Source of the DNA: DASRDU01 sp035560235
GTDB lineage: Bacteria > Acidobacteriota > Blastocatellia > RBC074
Reading direction: 5' to 3'
NCBI GenBank assembly: GCA_035560235.1
Contig: DATMAG010000113.1
Location: forward strand, 35,427-99,426
Length of the DNA: 64,000 nucleotides
In this document: one piece after another, positions 36,932 through 48,987 of the stretch
Layout: each line of letters opens with the position of its first letter
How positions within the stretch are numbered: the stretch's first letter is position 1
Notes under the pieces: model-generated
Database searches by the model: none
The model's input: the letters and a program-made list of their open reading frames with translations, nothing else
Told to the model about the DNA's origin: nothing
Translations under genes and position numbers: made by a program

Positions 36932-39916
36932 GTGTCTGAAGCAGAGAGCAGAAGCGTAAGTCCGTCCGTTCGCGCTACCGTCAGAAAGTTTTACCGACAG
37001 CACAGGTTCAGCCTCGGCTGCCTCATCATCGGGCTGCTGGTCATCACGGCCATGCTGCTGGTGATGGCGCAGTACCGCCGCGACACCCTGGCCGCGAAGC
37101 GGAACTGTCTGCTCGCGGCCGAACGAATGAACATATTCGCCCGGATTCAGGTTCATTTCAATCAGGCGAGTCGCAGCCGGGCCCTTGCGCTGATTGCTTC
37201 AAACCCGGAGCAGATTCGCCGTTATGATGAACAGTCACATCAGAGCGAGGCTCAGGCGCTGCAGATGATCACGGAGTTCACGCTCAGGTCAACGGATGCC
37301 GGAGAGAAGCGTCTTTTCGAACAGCTCCGGCACGATCTGCTGGAAGTGCGCGCCTTCACCGACCGGATGCTGGCCGAGAAGACGCACACTGACATTCAGG
37401 CGCTGGCCGACCGGTACGTGACCGAAGGCGGGGCGGTCAGTGAGAGGATCCGCGATGATCTGCGCCAGATTACGGGTTATTACCAGCAGGGCTTTCAGCA
37501 GCAGCTGCGGGACTGGCACGAGCAGTCGAACCGCTCCTTCTGGCGGATGTGCGCCATTCCGGGCACCGTGCTGCTGCTGGCTGGCGTGGCCATTGGCAGC
37601 CTGCATCAGCGTCGCCTCAGAGAGGCCGAACAATCTGAACAACTGCTGCGCGATGTCTTTGAATCCTTCAACGAACCGATCTTCGTGGTGGGCGACGGTG
37701 GCTGCGTTCACATCTGGAACACGGCGAGCCGCGTGCGGATGGGGCGGCAGGAGGCGGAGGTCATCGGGCGACCGCTCGCTGAAGCCTTTCCCTCGCTCCG
37801 CGACACGGAACTCGCACGTCTCGTCGCTCAGGTCTCTCAGGCCACTGGCCCGCGGATCATTCCGCAGCTCGCGCTCGATCAGGCCGAGAGTGAAACTCTT
37901 TACGAAGTCCGCATCTTTCCGTTTCGGCGCGGCGCGACCGTTTACGCCCGCGACATCACGCGGCAGAAGAAGGCTGAACTCGCCATCCGGCGCAGCGAGG
38001 AACTCTTTCGCGCCATGTTCGCGGGCAGCCCGCTGCCGATGTTTGTCTGCGATCTGAAGACGCTGGAGATTCTCGAGGTCAACGATCAGTTCATTGAATC
38101 GTACGGCTGGACGCGCGAAGAGATACAGCACATGCGGCTGACCGACATTCACCCGCCGGAAGATCTTCCGGCCTTCAGGGAACGTCTCAACAGACGGCAG
38201 CCGGGCGTGCAGGTCACCAGCGAATCGCGCCATCAGCGACAGAACGGCGAGATCATTGATGTTATGGTTTATGCCAGTCCCCTTGAATATCAGGGCCGCG
38301 AAGCCGCTGTCATCGTGGCTCAGGACATCACCGCGCGCAAGCGCACCGAATCAATTCTGCGCCTGAGGGAAGCGCAGCTGCGCGAGGCCCGGCAGTTTAC
38401 CGAACTGGTCATCTCCAATGCCGGCGATGGCGTGGTCGTCCTCGACTGCTGGATGCGCCATCTGCTCTGGAACCAGACAATGGAACGCCTCACCGGAATC
38501 CCGGCGGCGCAGGCGCTCGGTCGTCACGCGCGGGAAAACTTTCCCGGCCTGGTGCTCGCTGAACTCGAACGCTGTCATCGTCAGGCGCTGCGCGGCCAGC
38601 TCGTCACGAGTCCCGATTTTCAGCTCCTCTCAGGCGAAGGCGAGCAACTGTGGCTTTCAGCAACCTTTGCCCCGAACCGCTCTTCAGCGGGCGAAATCCT
38701 CGGCACGATTGCGATGTTTCATGATGTCACGAGCCGCCGTCACGCCGAGGAAGCGCTGCGCGCAAGCGAAGAGCGGCTGCGCGAGGCCAGGCAGCTTGCC
38801 GAACAGATCGTCTCGAATGCCGGTGAGGCGGTGACGCTCTATGACCGCGAAATGCGTTACCGCATGGTCAATCACAAGGTCGAGGAACTGACCGGCCTGA
38901 AGGCTGATGAACTGCTGGGCCGGTGCGTTTACGATCTCTTCCCGCAACTGAAGGAGCAGGGCATGGATCGCTATCATCAGCGGGCGATGGAAGGTGAAAC
39001 CGTCACCACGCCGGACTTTCTGGTAACCGCGCCGAATGGCCGGACGTTCTGGGCCTTTTCGGCCTGCGCGCCCTGTCGCAACGCTCGCGACGAGATCGCC
39101 GGCATCATCGTCATCACCCGCGACGTTACCGAACGCCGCCGCGCCGAGGAGGAACTGAAGGAGATTGCTGCCAGGCTGACGCGCAGCAATCGTGAACTGC
39201 AGGATTTCGCTTACATCGCCTCACACGACCTGCAGGAGCCGCTGCGCAAGATTCAGACCTTCGGCGACCGGCTGAAGGTGAAATGCGCCGAGGCGCTCAG
39301 CGCGGACGGGCGCGATTATCTGGAACGGATGCAGAGCGCGGCAGCCCGCATGCAGACGCTGATTACCGATCTGCTGGCCTTTTCACGCGTCATGTCGCGG
39401 GAGCAGCCTTTCGAACAGGTCAGCCTGGACAAGCTCGCGCGCGAAGTGATCTCGGATCTTGAGGTGCTGATTGAGAAGACTGGCGGAAGAGTTGAAACCA
39501 ACCCGCTCCCGGTCGTCGAGGCCGATCCGACGCAGATGCGGCAGTTGCTGCAGAATCTGATCGGCAACGCGCTCAAGTTCCATCGCCCTGATCAGCCGCC
39601 CGTCGTCACGCTCAGCAGTGAAATCATCAGCAGCGCAAACGGCGCGCCCGCGCTGTGTCAGATCAGCGTGGCCGACAACGGCATCGGTTTTGACGAGAAA
39701 TATCTCGACCGCATCTTTGCCGTCTTTCAGCGGCTGCACGGGCGGAGCGAGTACGAGGGCACCGGCGTCGGGCTGGCAATCTGCCGCAAGATCGTCGAAC
39801 GGCACGGCTGGACGATTACGGCCCGCAGTGAGCCTGGCGCGGGCGCGACATTCATCATCACTCTGCCTGCTCAGGCAGCCTCAGTCGCAGAGTCGGCAGC
39901 ACAGGCCGTCATCTGA
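36932..39916 (+). CDS. Membrane multi-PAS sensor histidine kinase (phytochrome-like SHDLQEPLR type)
   Basis: 994 residues; GTG start with GAGGTG seven bases upstream. Helices at about 27-48 and 205-225 flank an extracytoplasmic helical region, CHASE3-like. Four PAS domains follow between about 235 and 735, several beginning LRE-AR-Q and ending DITARKR-, DVTSRRH-, DVTERRR-. The kinase core has the phosphoacceptor His765 in FAYIASHDLQEPLRKIQTFGDRL, then N-box NLIGNALKFHRP, G1 DNGIGFDEKYLDRIF and G2 GTGVGLAI. This HisKA subtype usually pairs with Rcp1-like receivers, one of which lies at 43969. The signal is unknown. Confidence 0.94.
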   Translation: MSEAESRSVSPSVRATVRKFYRQHRFSLGCLIIGLLVITAMLLVMAQYRRDTLAAKRNCLLAAERMNIFARIQVHFNQASRSRALALIASNPEQIRRYDEQSHQSEAQALQMITEFTLRSTDAGEKRLFEQLRHDLLEVRAFTDRMLAEKTHTDIQALADRYVTEGGAVSERIRDDLRQITGYYQQGFQQQLRDWHEQSNRSFWRMCAIPGTVLLLAGVAIGSLHQRRLREAEQSEQLLRDVFESFNEPIFVVGDGGCVHIWNTASRVRMGRQEAEVIGRPLAEAFPSLRDTELARLVAQVSQATGPRIIPQLALDQAESETLYEVRIFPFRRGATVYARDITRQKKAELAIRRSEELFRAMFAGSPLPMFVCDLKTLEILEVNDQFIESYGWTREEIQHMRLTDIHPPEDLPAFRERLNRRQPGVQVTSESRHQRQNGEIIDVMVYASPLEYQGREAAVIVAQDITARKRTESILRLREAQLREARQFTELVISNAGDGVVVLDCWMRHLLWNQTMERLTGIPAAQALGRHARENFPGLVLAELERCHRQALRGQLVTSPDFQLLSGEGEQLWLSATFAPNRSSAGEILGTIAMFHDVTSRRHAEEALRASEERLREARQLAEQIVSNAGEAVTLYDREMRYRMVNHKVEELTGLKADELLGRCVYDLFPQLKEQGMDRYHQRAMEGETVTTPDFLVTAPNGRTFWAFSACAPCRNARDEIAGIIVITRDVTERRRAEEELKEIAARLTRSNRELQDFAYIASHDLQEPLRKIQTFGDRLKVKCAEALSADGRDYLERMQSAAARMQTLITDLLAFSRVMSREQPFEQVSLDKLAREVISDLEVLIEKTGGRVETNPLPVVEADPTQMRQLLQNLIGNALKFHRPDQPPVVTLSSEIISSANGAPALCQISVADNGIGFDEKYLDRIFAVFQRLHGRSEYEGTGVGLAICRKIVERHGWTITARSEPGAGATFIITLPAQAASVAESAAQAVI

Positions 39917-40100
39917 ACCCTGCACGGATTTTGTTACCGGGAGCGCGGTCGTTCCGCCCCGTCACCCGTCCGGTTGCCGCAAACCGGCGTTCAGCCTGAC
40001 CGCACTCCTGCTGGCAGGCCATCCCGTTTACATCGGGAAAACTTCGGACAGCGCAGCAGGAGACACCCCAATCAATCAACCGCCCCTGAACCGCTGTAGT

Positions 40101-43100
40101 ATGGAATACCAGACACGACTGATTCTCCTGCTGGCGACGGCACTGCTGTCAGCCACGATCATCCTCGGAGCCACTGAACCGCCCGCTGCGGCCAGTCCGC
40201 AAACTGATCTGCGCCTGTTGTGCGACGTCTGGAGCACTGAAAACGGCCTGCCGCAGAACACCATTCAGGCTGTCCTGCAAACGCGCGATGGCTACCTGTG
40301 GATCAGCACCCAGGAAGGACTGGTGCGGTACGACGGCCTGCGCTTCACCGTCTTCGACACCAGGAACACAAAGGAGATGCGGCACAACAACGTCTCGGGA
40401 CTCTTCGAGGGCCGGGACGGTCGGCTGTGGACAGCCTCGAGCGGCGGGCTGCTCTGTTACGACAAGGGGAAGTTCACGAGTTACACCACGCGGGACGGGT
40501 TGTCGAGCGATGTCATCGAAACCGTGCTTGAGGACAGAGAGGGCAATCTCTGGATCGGCACTTCCGGTGGCGGACTGAATCGTTTCCGCGGCGGCAGGTT
40601 CACGCGCTTCACGGCCAGGGACGGGTTCACGAGCAATCAGGTCTGGAAGCTGCTGGAAGATCACGAGGGCAGCATCTGGATCGGCACCGAGAACGGCCTG
40701 TGCCGCTTCCGCGACGGGCAGTTCCACTTCTACACCACGCGGGACGGACTCGCGCACAATTATATCTATGCACTCTGTGAGACCCGTGATCACAGCCTCT
40801 GGATCGGCACCCGGAATGGCCTGACGCGGCTGAAGGACGGGGTATTGACGACCCTGAGCGAGAAGGACGGACTGACTCACAAAACCATCCGGGCGCTGTT
40901 TGAGGATCAGGCGGGCGCGCTCTGGATCGGGACCGAAGGCGGCGGAGTCCTGCGTTACAGTGAGGGCAGATTTTCAGGCTTCACCAGGCGTAACGGGCTT
41001 TCGGACAACACCGTGCAGTGTCTGACGCAGGATCGTGAAGGCAGTCTCTGGATCGGCACGAGCATCGGCGGGCTGAATCGTTTGCGGCAGGGAAACTTCT
41101 TCTCCTGGAGCACGCGCGAGGGGCTGCCGAACGATTTCATCCGCGTGGTTTATGAAGGGCGCGACGGCAGCCTCTGGATCGGTTCAATGGGCGGCGGGCT
41201 GTCGCGGATCAGGAACGGAAAGATCACCTCGTGGACGACGAAGGACGGATTGCCGGGCGATTCAGTGCGGGCGCTGTTTGAGGACAGCAAAGGCGCGCTC
41301 TGGATCGGCACGGATGTCGGATTGTCGCGCTTCAGCAACGGGCGTTTCACGAACTGGTCAGTCAGGGACGGGCTGTCACACGACGCCGTGCGGGCAATTT
41401 ATGAAGACCACACCGGCGCGCTCTGGATCGGGACTCGCGGCGGCGGGATAGATATTTTCAGGGATGGCCGGTTCTCGGTTCTCAGACGAGAAGGCTTTCA
41501 GACGGCGCTCATTCGTGTGATCTACGAGGACAGCAAAGGCCGCGTCTGGATCGGCGGCGACAGCGGGCTGACGCTCTGGCAGGATGGCCGCGCGAGAACC
41601 TGGACGACGAGAGACGGACTGTCAAACAACATGGTCTTCGACATTCACGAGGATCGCAGCGGCACGCTCTGGGCAGGGACCTACGGCGGCGGGCTGAATC
41701 GTTTCAAGGATGGACGCTTCACACCCATCACGGTCAGAAACGGACTCTTCGATAACATCATCTACCGGGTGCTCGAGGATGATCGCGGCTGGCTCTGGAT
41801 GACCTGCAACAAGGGAATTTACCGGGCGCGGATCGAACAGCTCAATGCCTTTGCTGACGGGAAGATCGGAGCGGTCACCTGTCAGGTCTTCGGCCTGGCT
41901 GACGGCATGAAAAGCAGCGAGTGCAACGGCGGCAATTATCCGGCGGGCTGGCGCAGCCGCGATGGCCGGATGTGGTTTCCGACCGTCAAAGGCGTGGTGG
42001 AGGTCAATCCCGATCATCTCATCGTCAACCGGACTGTGCCGCCGGTCGCCATCGAACGAGTGCTGGCTGATGACCGGCCTGTCAGCCGCGAGGACGACCT
42101 GACCCTCCCGCCCGGTCAGGGCCGTCTGGAAATCCATTACACCGCGCTCAGCTTCGTCGTTCCTGAAAGAGTCTCCTTCAAATACAAGCTTGAAGGTTTC
42201 GATCAGGACTGGATTGAGGCGGGTAATCGCCGCGCCGCTTATTACACCAATCTGCCGCCGGGCAGTTATCGTTTTCGCGTCATCGCCTGCAACGACAATG
42301 GGGTGTGGAATGAAGCCGGAGCCGCAGTGGCTTTCAGGCTGAAGCCGCACTTTTACCAGACGTGGTGGTTTTACGTCCTCTGTGCCTTTTCGGCGGGTGG
42401 TCTGGCCGTGGGCATCTGGCGCTTCAGAGTGCGGCAACTGAAGGCCACTGAGCGGGAACTGGCTGCGCGCGTGGCTGAGCGCACCCGCGAACTGCAGGAC
42501 GAGATCGCGCACCGGCTGCGAATTGAAAACGCGCTGCGCGATTCCGAAGAACATCACCGCCGCCTCTTTGAAGACAACCCGCTGCCGATGTGGGTCTATG
42601 ATCTTGAAACGCTCGCCTTCCTTGCCGTCAACCGGGCCGCCACGAATGAATACGGCTACGCCCGCGAAGAGTTTCTGACAATGACGATCAGAGACATTCG
42701 CCCGCCTGAAGAGCTTTCAGAACTCGCCGCCGCCGTCGGTGAAGGATTCAATCATCAGCGCATCCGGAAGCACCGGAAGAAGGACGGCACGCTGCTCGAT
42801 GTCGAGATTCATTCGCACCTGATTACCTTTGGCGGGCGGCGCGCGGAACTGGTGCTGGCGCACAACGTGACCGAGCGGCTGCGCGCTGAAAGGGAATTGT
42901 GCGAACTGACCGGGCGGCTTGAAGCGCAGAACCGGGAACTGAATGCCTTCACTGAAAAGCTCGCCCGCAGCAACCGCGAACTCGAAAGCTTCGCTTCGAT
43001 TGCCTCGCACGATCTGCAGGAGCCGCTGCGCAAGGTGCAGGCCTTCGGCGACCGGCTCAAAAACCGCTACAGCGAGAAACTTGATGAGACGGCGCGCGAT

Positions 43101-43691
43101 TACATCGCCCGCATGCAGAGCGCGACAGCGCGAATGCAGACTCTCATCAACGATCTGCTGACATATTCCCGCGTGGCGACCAGGGTGGAACCGTTCCGCC
43201 CGGTGAATCTGCACACAATCGCCCGCGAGGTCGTCTCCGATCTCGAAGCCCGGATCGAACGAACGGGCGGACGGGTTGAAGTTGGTGAACTGCCCGTCAT
43301 CGAAGCTGACCCGACGCAGATGCGCCAGGTGCTGCAGAATCTGATCGGCAACGGCCTGAAATTCCACAAGCCCGACACTCCGCCCGTCGTCAGCGTCAGC
43401 AGCGAGGCCATCCGTGGCGCGGAGGGTGAAATCACGGCCTGGCAGATCAGGGTTGAAGACAACGGCATCGGGTTCGATGAAAAGTACCTGGACAAGATCT
43501 TCGCCATCTTCCAGCGGCTGCACGGCCAGAGCGAATATGAAGGAACAGGCGTCGGTCTGGCAGTCGTGCGAAGAGTGGTTGAATGTCATGGCGGCCACAT
43601 CACAGCCCGCAGCCAGCCGGGCCAGGGAGCCACGTTCATTCTGACGCTTCCGGCCAGAGTGCAGAAACTGGCCAGCACTGTCAGCGCCTGA
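40101..43691 (+). CDS. Beta-propeller two-component sensor histidine kinase (Reg_prop / Y_Y_Y)
   Basis: 1196 residues from the ATG at 40101, chosen because a signal peptide follows (MEYQTRLILLLATALLSATII); the ribosome site is weak and the frame is open upstream. Around 13 Reg_prop repeats (core LWIGT-x-x-GLxRF) form periplasmic propellers up to about residue 640, then a Y_Y_Y domain, one helix (WWFYVLCAFSAGGLAVGIW, near 755), a PAS domain, and a HisKA/HATPase core with His970 in FASIASHDLQEPLRKVQAFGDRL. The kinase core is very similar to that at 36932-39916. Unlike Bacteroides hybrid propeller systems it has no receiver or AraC output, so it must signal to a separate receiver. Confidence 0.92.
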   Translation: MEYQTRLILLLATALLSATIILGATEPPAAASPQTDLRLLCDVWSTENGLPQNTIQAVLQTRDGYLWISTQEGLVRYDGLRFTVFDTRNTKEMRHNNVSGLFEGRDGRLWTASSGGLLCYDKGKFTSYTTRDGLSSDVIETVLEDREGNLWIGTSGGGLNRFRGGRFTRFTARDGFTSNQVWKLLEDHEGSIWIGTENGLCRFRDGQFHFYTTRDGLAHNYIYALCETRDHSLWIGTRNGLTRLKDGVLTTLSEKDGLTHKTIRALFEDQAGALWIGTEGGGVLRYSEGRFSGFTRRNGLSDNTVQCLTQDREGSLWIGTSIGGLNRLRQGNFFSWSTREGLPNDFIRVVYEGRDGSLWIGSMGGGLSRIRNGKITSWTTKDGLPGDSVRALFEDSKGALWIGTDVGLSRFSNGRFTNWSVRDGLSHDAVRAIYEDHTGALWIGTRGGGIDIFRDGRFSVLRREGFQTALIRVIYEDSKGRVWIGGDSGLTLWQDGRARTWTTRDGLSNNMVFDIHEDRSGTLWAGTYGGGLNRFKDGRFTPITVRNGLFDNIIYRVLEDDRGWLWMTCNKGIYRARIEQLNAFADGKIGAVTCQVFGLADGMKSSECNGGNYPAGWRSRDGRMWFPTVKGVVEVNPDHLIVNRTVPPVAIERVLADDRPVSREDDLTLPPGQGRLEIHYTALSFVVPERVSFKYKLEGFDQDWIEAGNRRAAYYTNLPPGSYRFRVIACNDNGVWNEAGAAVAFRLKPHFYQTWWFYVLCAFSAGGLAVGIWRFRVRQLKATERELAARVAERTRELQDEIAHRLRIENALRDSEEHHRRLFEDNPLPMWVYDLETLAFLAVNRAATNEYGYAREEFLTMTIRDIRPPEELSELAAAVGEGFNHQRIRKHRKKDGTLLDVEIHSHLITFGGRRAELVLAHNVTERLRAERELCELTGRLEAQNRELNAFTEKLARSNRELESFASIASHDLQEPLRKVQAFGDRLKNRYSEKLDETARDYIARMQSATARMQTLINDLLTYSRVATRVEPFRPVNLHTIAREVVSDLEARIERTGGRVEVGELPVIEADPTQMRQVLQNLIGNGLKFHKPDTPPVVSVSSEAIRGAEGEITAWQIRVEDNGIGFDEKYLDKIFAIFQRLHGQSEYEGTGVGLAVVRRVVECHGGHITARSQPGQGATFILTLPARVQKLASTVSA

Positions 43692-43968
43692 ATCATCCGG
43701 CAGCGCATAATCTGCTAAACCATTGCCACTATGCTGCCGATAAGGACTCCGCGGAAACCAGTTTCTGGTGAGACCAGAAAACGGGAGGACTTCCGCCATC
43801 TTCACTGTTTCCCCGGACAGAGACAATTCAGCGATGCAACGAAACTGGCTTTGAAGAGAACCGCCTCGCCCGCATCCGTGACGCTGCCCGTCAGACGGGC
43901 CTTGTAAGCGCCCGGGTGAACAACTTCGACAGCGCAGCCTGTCAAATCCAGAGAGAGGAACACCCGCA

Positions 43969-44466
43969 ATGAAGACCCAGGGAAAACCGATTGTAATTCT
44001 GGTCGCTGATGACGACCCCGATGATCGCGTGCTGGTCAGGGAAGCGCTTGAGGAGAGCCGCCTCGCCAACACGCTGTGCTTCGTCGAGGACGGCGAGCAG
44101 CTGATGGATTACCTCTGTCAGCGCGGTCGGTTCGCTGATCCTGAAGCCGCTCCGCGACCGGGGCTGATCCTGCTCGATCTGAATATGCCGCGCAAGGACG
44201 GGCGCGAGGCGCTCAGAGAGATCAAGGCCGATCCCGAACTGCGCCGCATTCCGATCATCGTGCTGACGACCTCCAGGGCCGAAGAGGATATTTACCGGAC
44301 TTACGATCTGGGCGTGAACTCATTCATTACCAAGCCGGTGACCTTCGACTCATTTGTCGAAATGATCAGGGTGCTGGGACGTTACTGGTTCGAGATTGTC
44401 GAACTGCCTGCCGAAAATGTACGAGAAGCTTATGGAATTCTCTCCCGTGAAAGTTCTGCTCGTTGA
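43969..44466 (+). CDS. Single-domain response regulator, Rcp1-like
   Basis: 165 residues: a lone receiver domain. Acidic pocket ADDDPDDR (residues 13-20), phospho-acceptor Asp70 in LLDLNMPRKDG, Thr in IIVLTTS, Lys in FITKPV. This long-C-terminal receiver form is the partner type of phytochrome-like kinases with SHDLQEPLR, two of which lie directly upstream. GAGAGAGGA precedes the ATG at 43969. Its stop lies inside the next gene (overlap 35 bases), so the two are translationally coupled. It has no output domain and probably relays phosphate or acts by protein contact. Confidence 0.93.
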   Translation: MKTQGKPIVILVADDDPDDRVLVREALEESRLANTLCFVEDGEQLMDYLCQRGRFADPEAAPRPGLILLDLNMPRKDGREALREIKADPELRRIPIIVLTTSRAEEDIYRTYDLGVNSFITKPVTFDSFVEMIRVLGRYWFEIVELPAENVREAYGILSRESSAR

Positions 44467-46582
44467 TGATGATGAAGATGAGTTTGTGGTTACCCGCGAC
44501 CTGCTCTCGGACATCAATCGCAAAGCGTACACGCTTGACTGGGTCAGCCGGTATGACGAGGCCCTCGCGCGCGTGCTGAGCGGCGGTTACGATGTCTGTC
44601 TGATTGATTACCGGCTCGGCGCACACACCGGACTTGACCTGATGCGCGAAGCCCTCAGCCAGGGCTGTCAGTCACCGCTGATCCTGCTGACCGGGCAGGG
44701 CAATCGTGAAATCGACATCGCCGCGATGCGAGCCGGGGCTGCCGATTACCTGGTCAAGGGACAGTTCAGCGCTTCGGAACTGGAGCGTTCGATCCGGTAT
44801 GCGGTTTGCGCCGCGAAGACGATGGAACGGCTGCGCGTCAGCGAGGAGCGTTACGCGCTGGCGGCGCGGGCGGCCAATGACGGGTTGTTTGACTGGAACC
44901 TGCTGACCGGCGAGGTCTACTTCGCGCCGCGCTGGAAGGACATGCTGGGTTATCAGGAGCACGAGATCAGAGGCCACGTGGATGAGTGGCTGGCTCGCGT
45001 TCACCCGGAAGATGTCGGCTACCTCAAAGCCGAAATCAACGCGCATCTCGAAGGCGAGACTCCACAGTTTCAGAGCGAATACCGCATGGCGCACCGCGAC
45101 GGCGGATGGATCTGGATGCTTTGTCGCGGCCTCGCCGTGCGCGACGCTGCTGGCCGGGCGTGCCGGATGGCCGGCTCGCAGACCGACATCACCGCGCGCA
45201 AGCGGGCCGAAGAGAAGCTGCGCTATGACGCGCATCACGACAGTCTGACCGGGCTGCCGAATCGCACTGTCTTTCTGGACCGGCTGGCCCGTTCGGTCAG
45301 TCGCGCCCGCCGCCGCGAGGATTATCTCTTTGCCGTTCTCTTTCTGGATCTCGACCGCTTCAAGCTGGTCAACGACAGTTCCGGCCACCGCACCGGCGAT
45401 CAGCTGCTGATTGCGGTTGCGCGACGGCTGGAAAGCGTGCTGCGGCCCGGCGATATGGTCGCCCGGCACGGCGGCGATGAATTCACGATTCTGCTCGATC
45501 ATCTGAAGGATCAGACCGACGCTGAGAGCATCGTGCAGCGGATCGAAAAACATCTCTCCGGTCCGTTCGATATCTTCGGTCAGGAGATGGTCATCAATGC
45601 GAGCATCGGCATCACGCTCAGTTCAGTCGCCTGCCAGGATCCGGAACAGATGCTGCGCGATGCTGACATTGCGATGTATCGCGCCAAGGCCAGAGGGCGG
45701 GGGCGGCATGAGTTCTTCAGTTCCGGCATGCACCAGGACATTGTTTCGACAATGCGGCTGGAATCTGACCTGCGGAGTGCCATCAGAAACGAGGAATTCC
45801 GGGCGCACTATCAGCCGATCATCAGTTTCGAGGAGAGGCGCCTCAGCGGCTTTGAAGCGCTCATTCGCTGGCAGCATCCGCAGCGCGGCCTGATCCCGCC
45901 GGGACAGTTCATTCCGATTGCCGAAGAGAGCGGCCTGATCAATCCGGTCGGGCGCTGGATTCTGCGCGAAGCCGCCCGCCAGATGAAGGAATGGCAGCAC
46001 CAGTTCCCCACTGATCCGCCGCTCATCGTCAGCGTCAACCTCTCGACCCGGCAGTTCTCACAGCCCGATCTGATCGAACGCATCAGTGAAGTCCTCGCAG
46101 AAACGGGCCTCAGCCCGCAGTCGCTCAAGATCGAAATTACTGAAAGCGCGGTGATGGAGAATGCCGAGGCGGCGGTGGAGATGCTCAATCAGCTGAAGGG
46201 GCTCGGCGTGCAGCTTTCGATTGATGACTTCGGCACCGGTTATTCGTCGCTCAATTACCTGCACCGCTTCCCGATTGACACTCTCAAAATTGACCGCTCC
46301 TTTGTCAGCCGCATGGACATTCAGGCTGAGAACGTCGAAATCGTCAGAACGATCATTTCTCTGGCGCACAATCTGGGAATGAAGGTCGTCGCGGAGGGCA
46401 TTGAAACCAGGGCGCAGATGCAGCAGTTGTGCGAACTCGGCTGTGAATACGGCCAGGGCTACTATCTGGCTCGCCCGATGGACAGCACTGCCACGGCCAG
46501 CCTGATCGCCTCGCCGCCGCGTCACCTCTGGATGCCGGAGCCGGATGAGGATCTGCAGTACGCGATGATCTCTCAGGTGTGA
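44432..46582 (+). CDS. Response regulator with PAS, GGDEF and EAL domains (c-di-GMP synthesis and breakdown)
   Basis: 716 residues from the ATG at 44432, which overlaps the preceding receiver gene; ATG 44417 is also possible. Order: receiver (Asp59 in LIDYRLG), PAS (about 130-265), GGDEF and EAL. GGDEF is intact at 347-351 and is preceded by RPGD, the RxxD inhibition site. EAL is intact: Glu475 in EALIRW, VNLS, EITES, DDFGTGYSS, LKIDRSF, AEGIE. Both c-di-GMP synthesis and hydrolysis are therefore possible, with balance presumably set by receiver phosphorylation. The kinases and Rcp1-like receiver upstream are likely inputs. Confidence 0.95.
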   Translation: MEFSPVKVLLVDDDEDEFVVTRDLLSDINRKAYTLDWVSRYDEALARVLSGGYDVCLIDYRLGAHTGLDLMREALSQGCQSPLILLTGQGNREIDIAAMRAGAADYLVKGQFSASELERSIRYAVCAAKTMERLRVSEERYALAARAANDGLFDWNLLTGEVYFAPRWKDMLGYQEHEIRGHVDEWLARVHPEDVGYLKAEINAHLEGETPQFQSEYRMAHRDGGWIWMLCRGLAVRDAAGRACRMAGSQTDITARKRAEEKLRYDAHHDSLTGLPNRTVFLDRLARSVSRARRREDYLFAVLFLDLDRFKLVNDSSGHRTGDQLLIAVARRLESVLRPGDMVARHGGDEFTILLDHLKDQTDAESIVQRIEKHLSGPFDIFGQEMVINASIGITLSSVACQDPEQMLRDADIAMYRAKARGRGRHEFFSSGMHQDIVSTMRLESDLRSAIRNEEFRAHYQPIISFEERRLSGFEALIRWQHPQRGLIPPGQFIPIAEESGLINPVGRWILREAARQMKEWQHQFPTDPPLIVSVNLSTRQFSQPDLIERISEVLAETGLSPQSLKIEITESAVMENAEAAVEMLNQLKGLGVQLSIDDFGTGYSSLNYLHRFPIDTLKIDRSFVSRMDIQAENVEIVRTIISLAHNLGMKVVAEGIETRAQMQQLCELGCEYGQGYYLARPMDSTATASLIASPPRHLWMPEPDEDLQYAMISQV

Positions 46583-46690
46583 GTCTGACTGTTTTCTCCG
46601 GCCCTGTTCGCGGCGCTGACTTATTCCACATTCCTGCGTCGGCACGCGTTCAGATTGATGATCCGGATTGAATGCGCCGCAGCTTTTCGC

Positions 46691-48724
<2,034 letters not shown>

Positions 48725-48815
48725 GAGTTTTCGGTATCAATCAGGGCATTCAGGGGGTCGCCGCGAAGCTTACAGGGTTTGCCAGACAAGCGCAACCTGA
48801 GGGGCAGTGGTTCGG

Positions 48816-48893
48816 TGGTTAGTGGTCAGTGGTTAGTGGCTGGTGGTTAGTGACTGGTGAAGAGAAGCTCTTTTCCACTAACCACTGACCACT
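48816..48893. repeat. GTGGTTAGTGGTCAGTG-type repeat, perfect 19-base inverted arms
   Basis: Perfect 19-base arms at 48821-48839 and 48875-48893. The left arm is part of tandem GTGGTTA/GTGGTCA units (48816-48858). It lies in the gap 48725-48987 between the divergent hemCD and moxR genes. Such GTGGTTAGTGGTCAGTG hairpins recur as dispersed elements in many bacterial genomes. Confidence 0.7.
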
Positions 48894-48987
48894 ATTCTTT
48901 TCCGACTTCTTTCGTTATAGTTGCGGCGCGTCAGAGCACCAGCAAACCACGAGACAATTGCCAGAGCATATAATCAGCAGCAAGCGA

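Noticed and set aside
39618..40100. N-terminal extension of the propeller kinase overlapping the preceding kinase gene
   Set aside because: It would overlap the preceding gene by 300 bases in another frame and hide the signal peptide that begins at 40101.
43762..43780. Short perfect hairpin TTTCTGGT/ACCAGAAA before the Rcp1-like receiver gene
   Set aside because: Eight-base stem with no T-run or other feature; expected by chance at this scale.
42717..44072. 451-residue minus-strand open frame opposite the propeller kinase and receiver genes
   Set aside because: It is a codon-bias shadow of the kinase core, with no plausible start site or domain.
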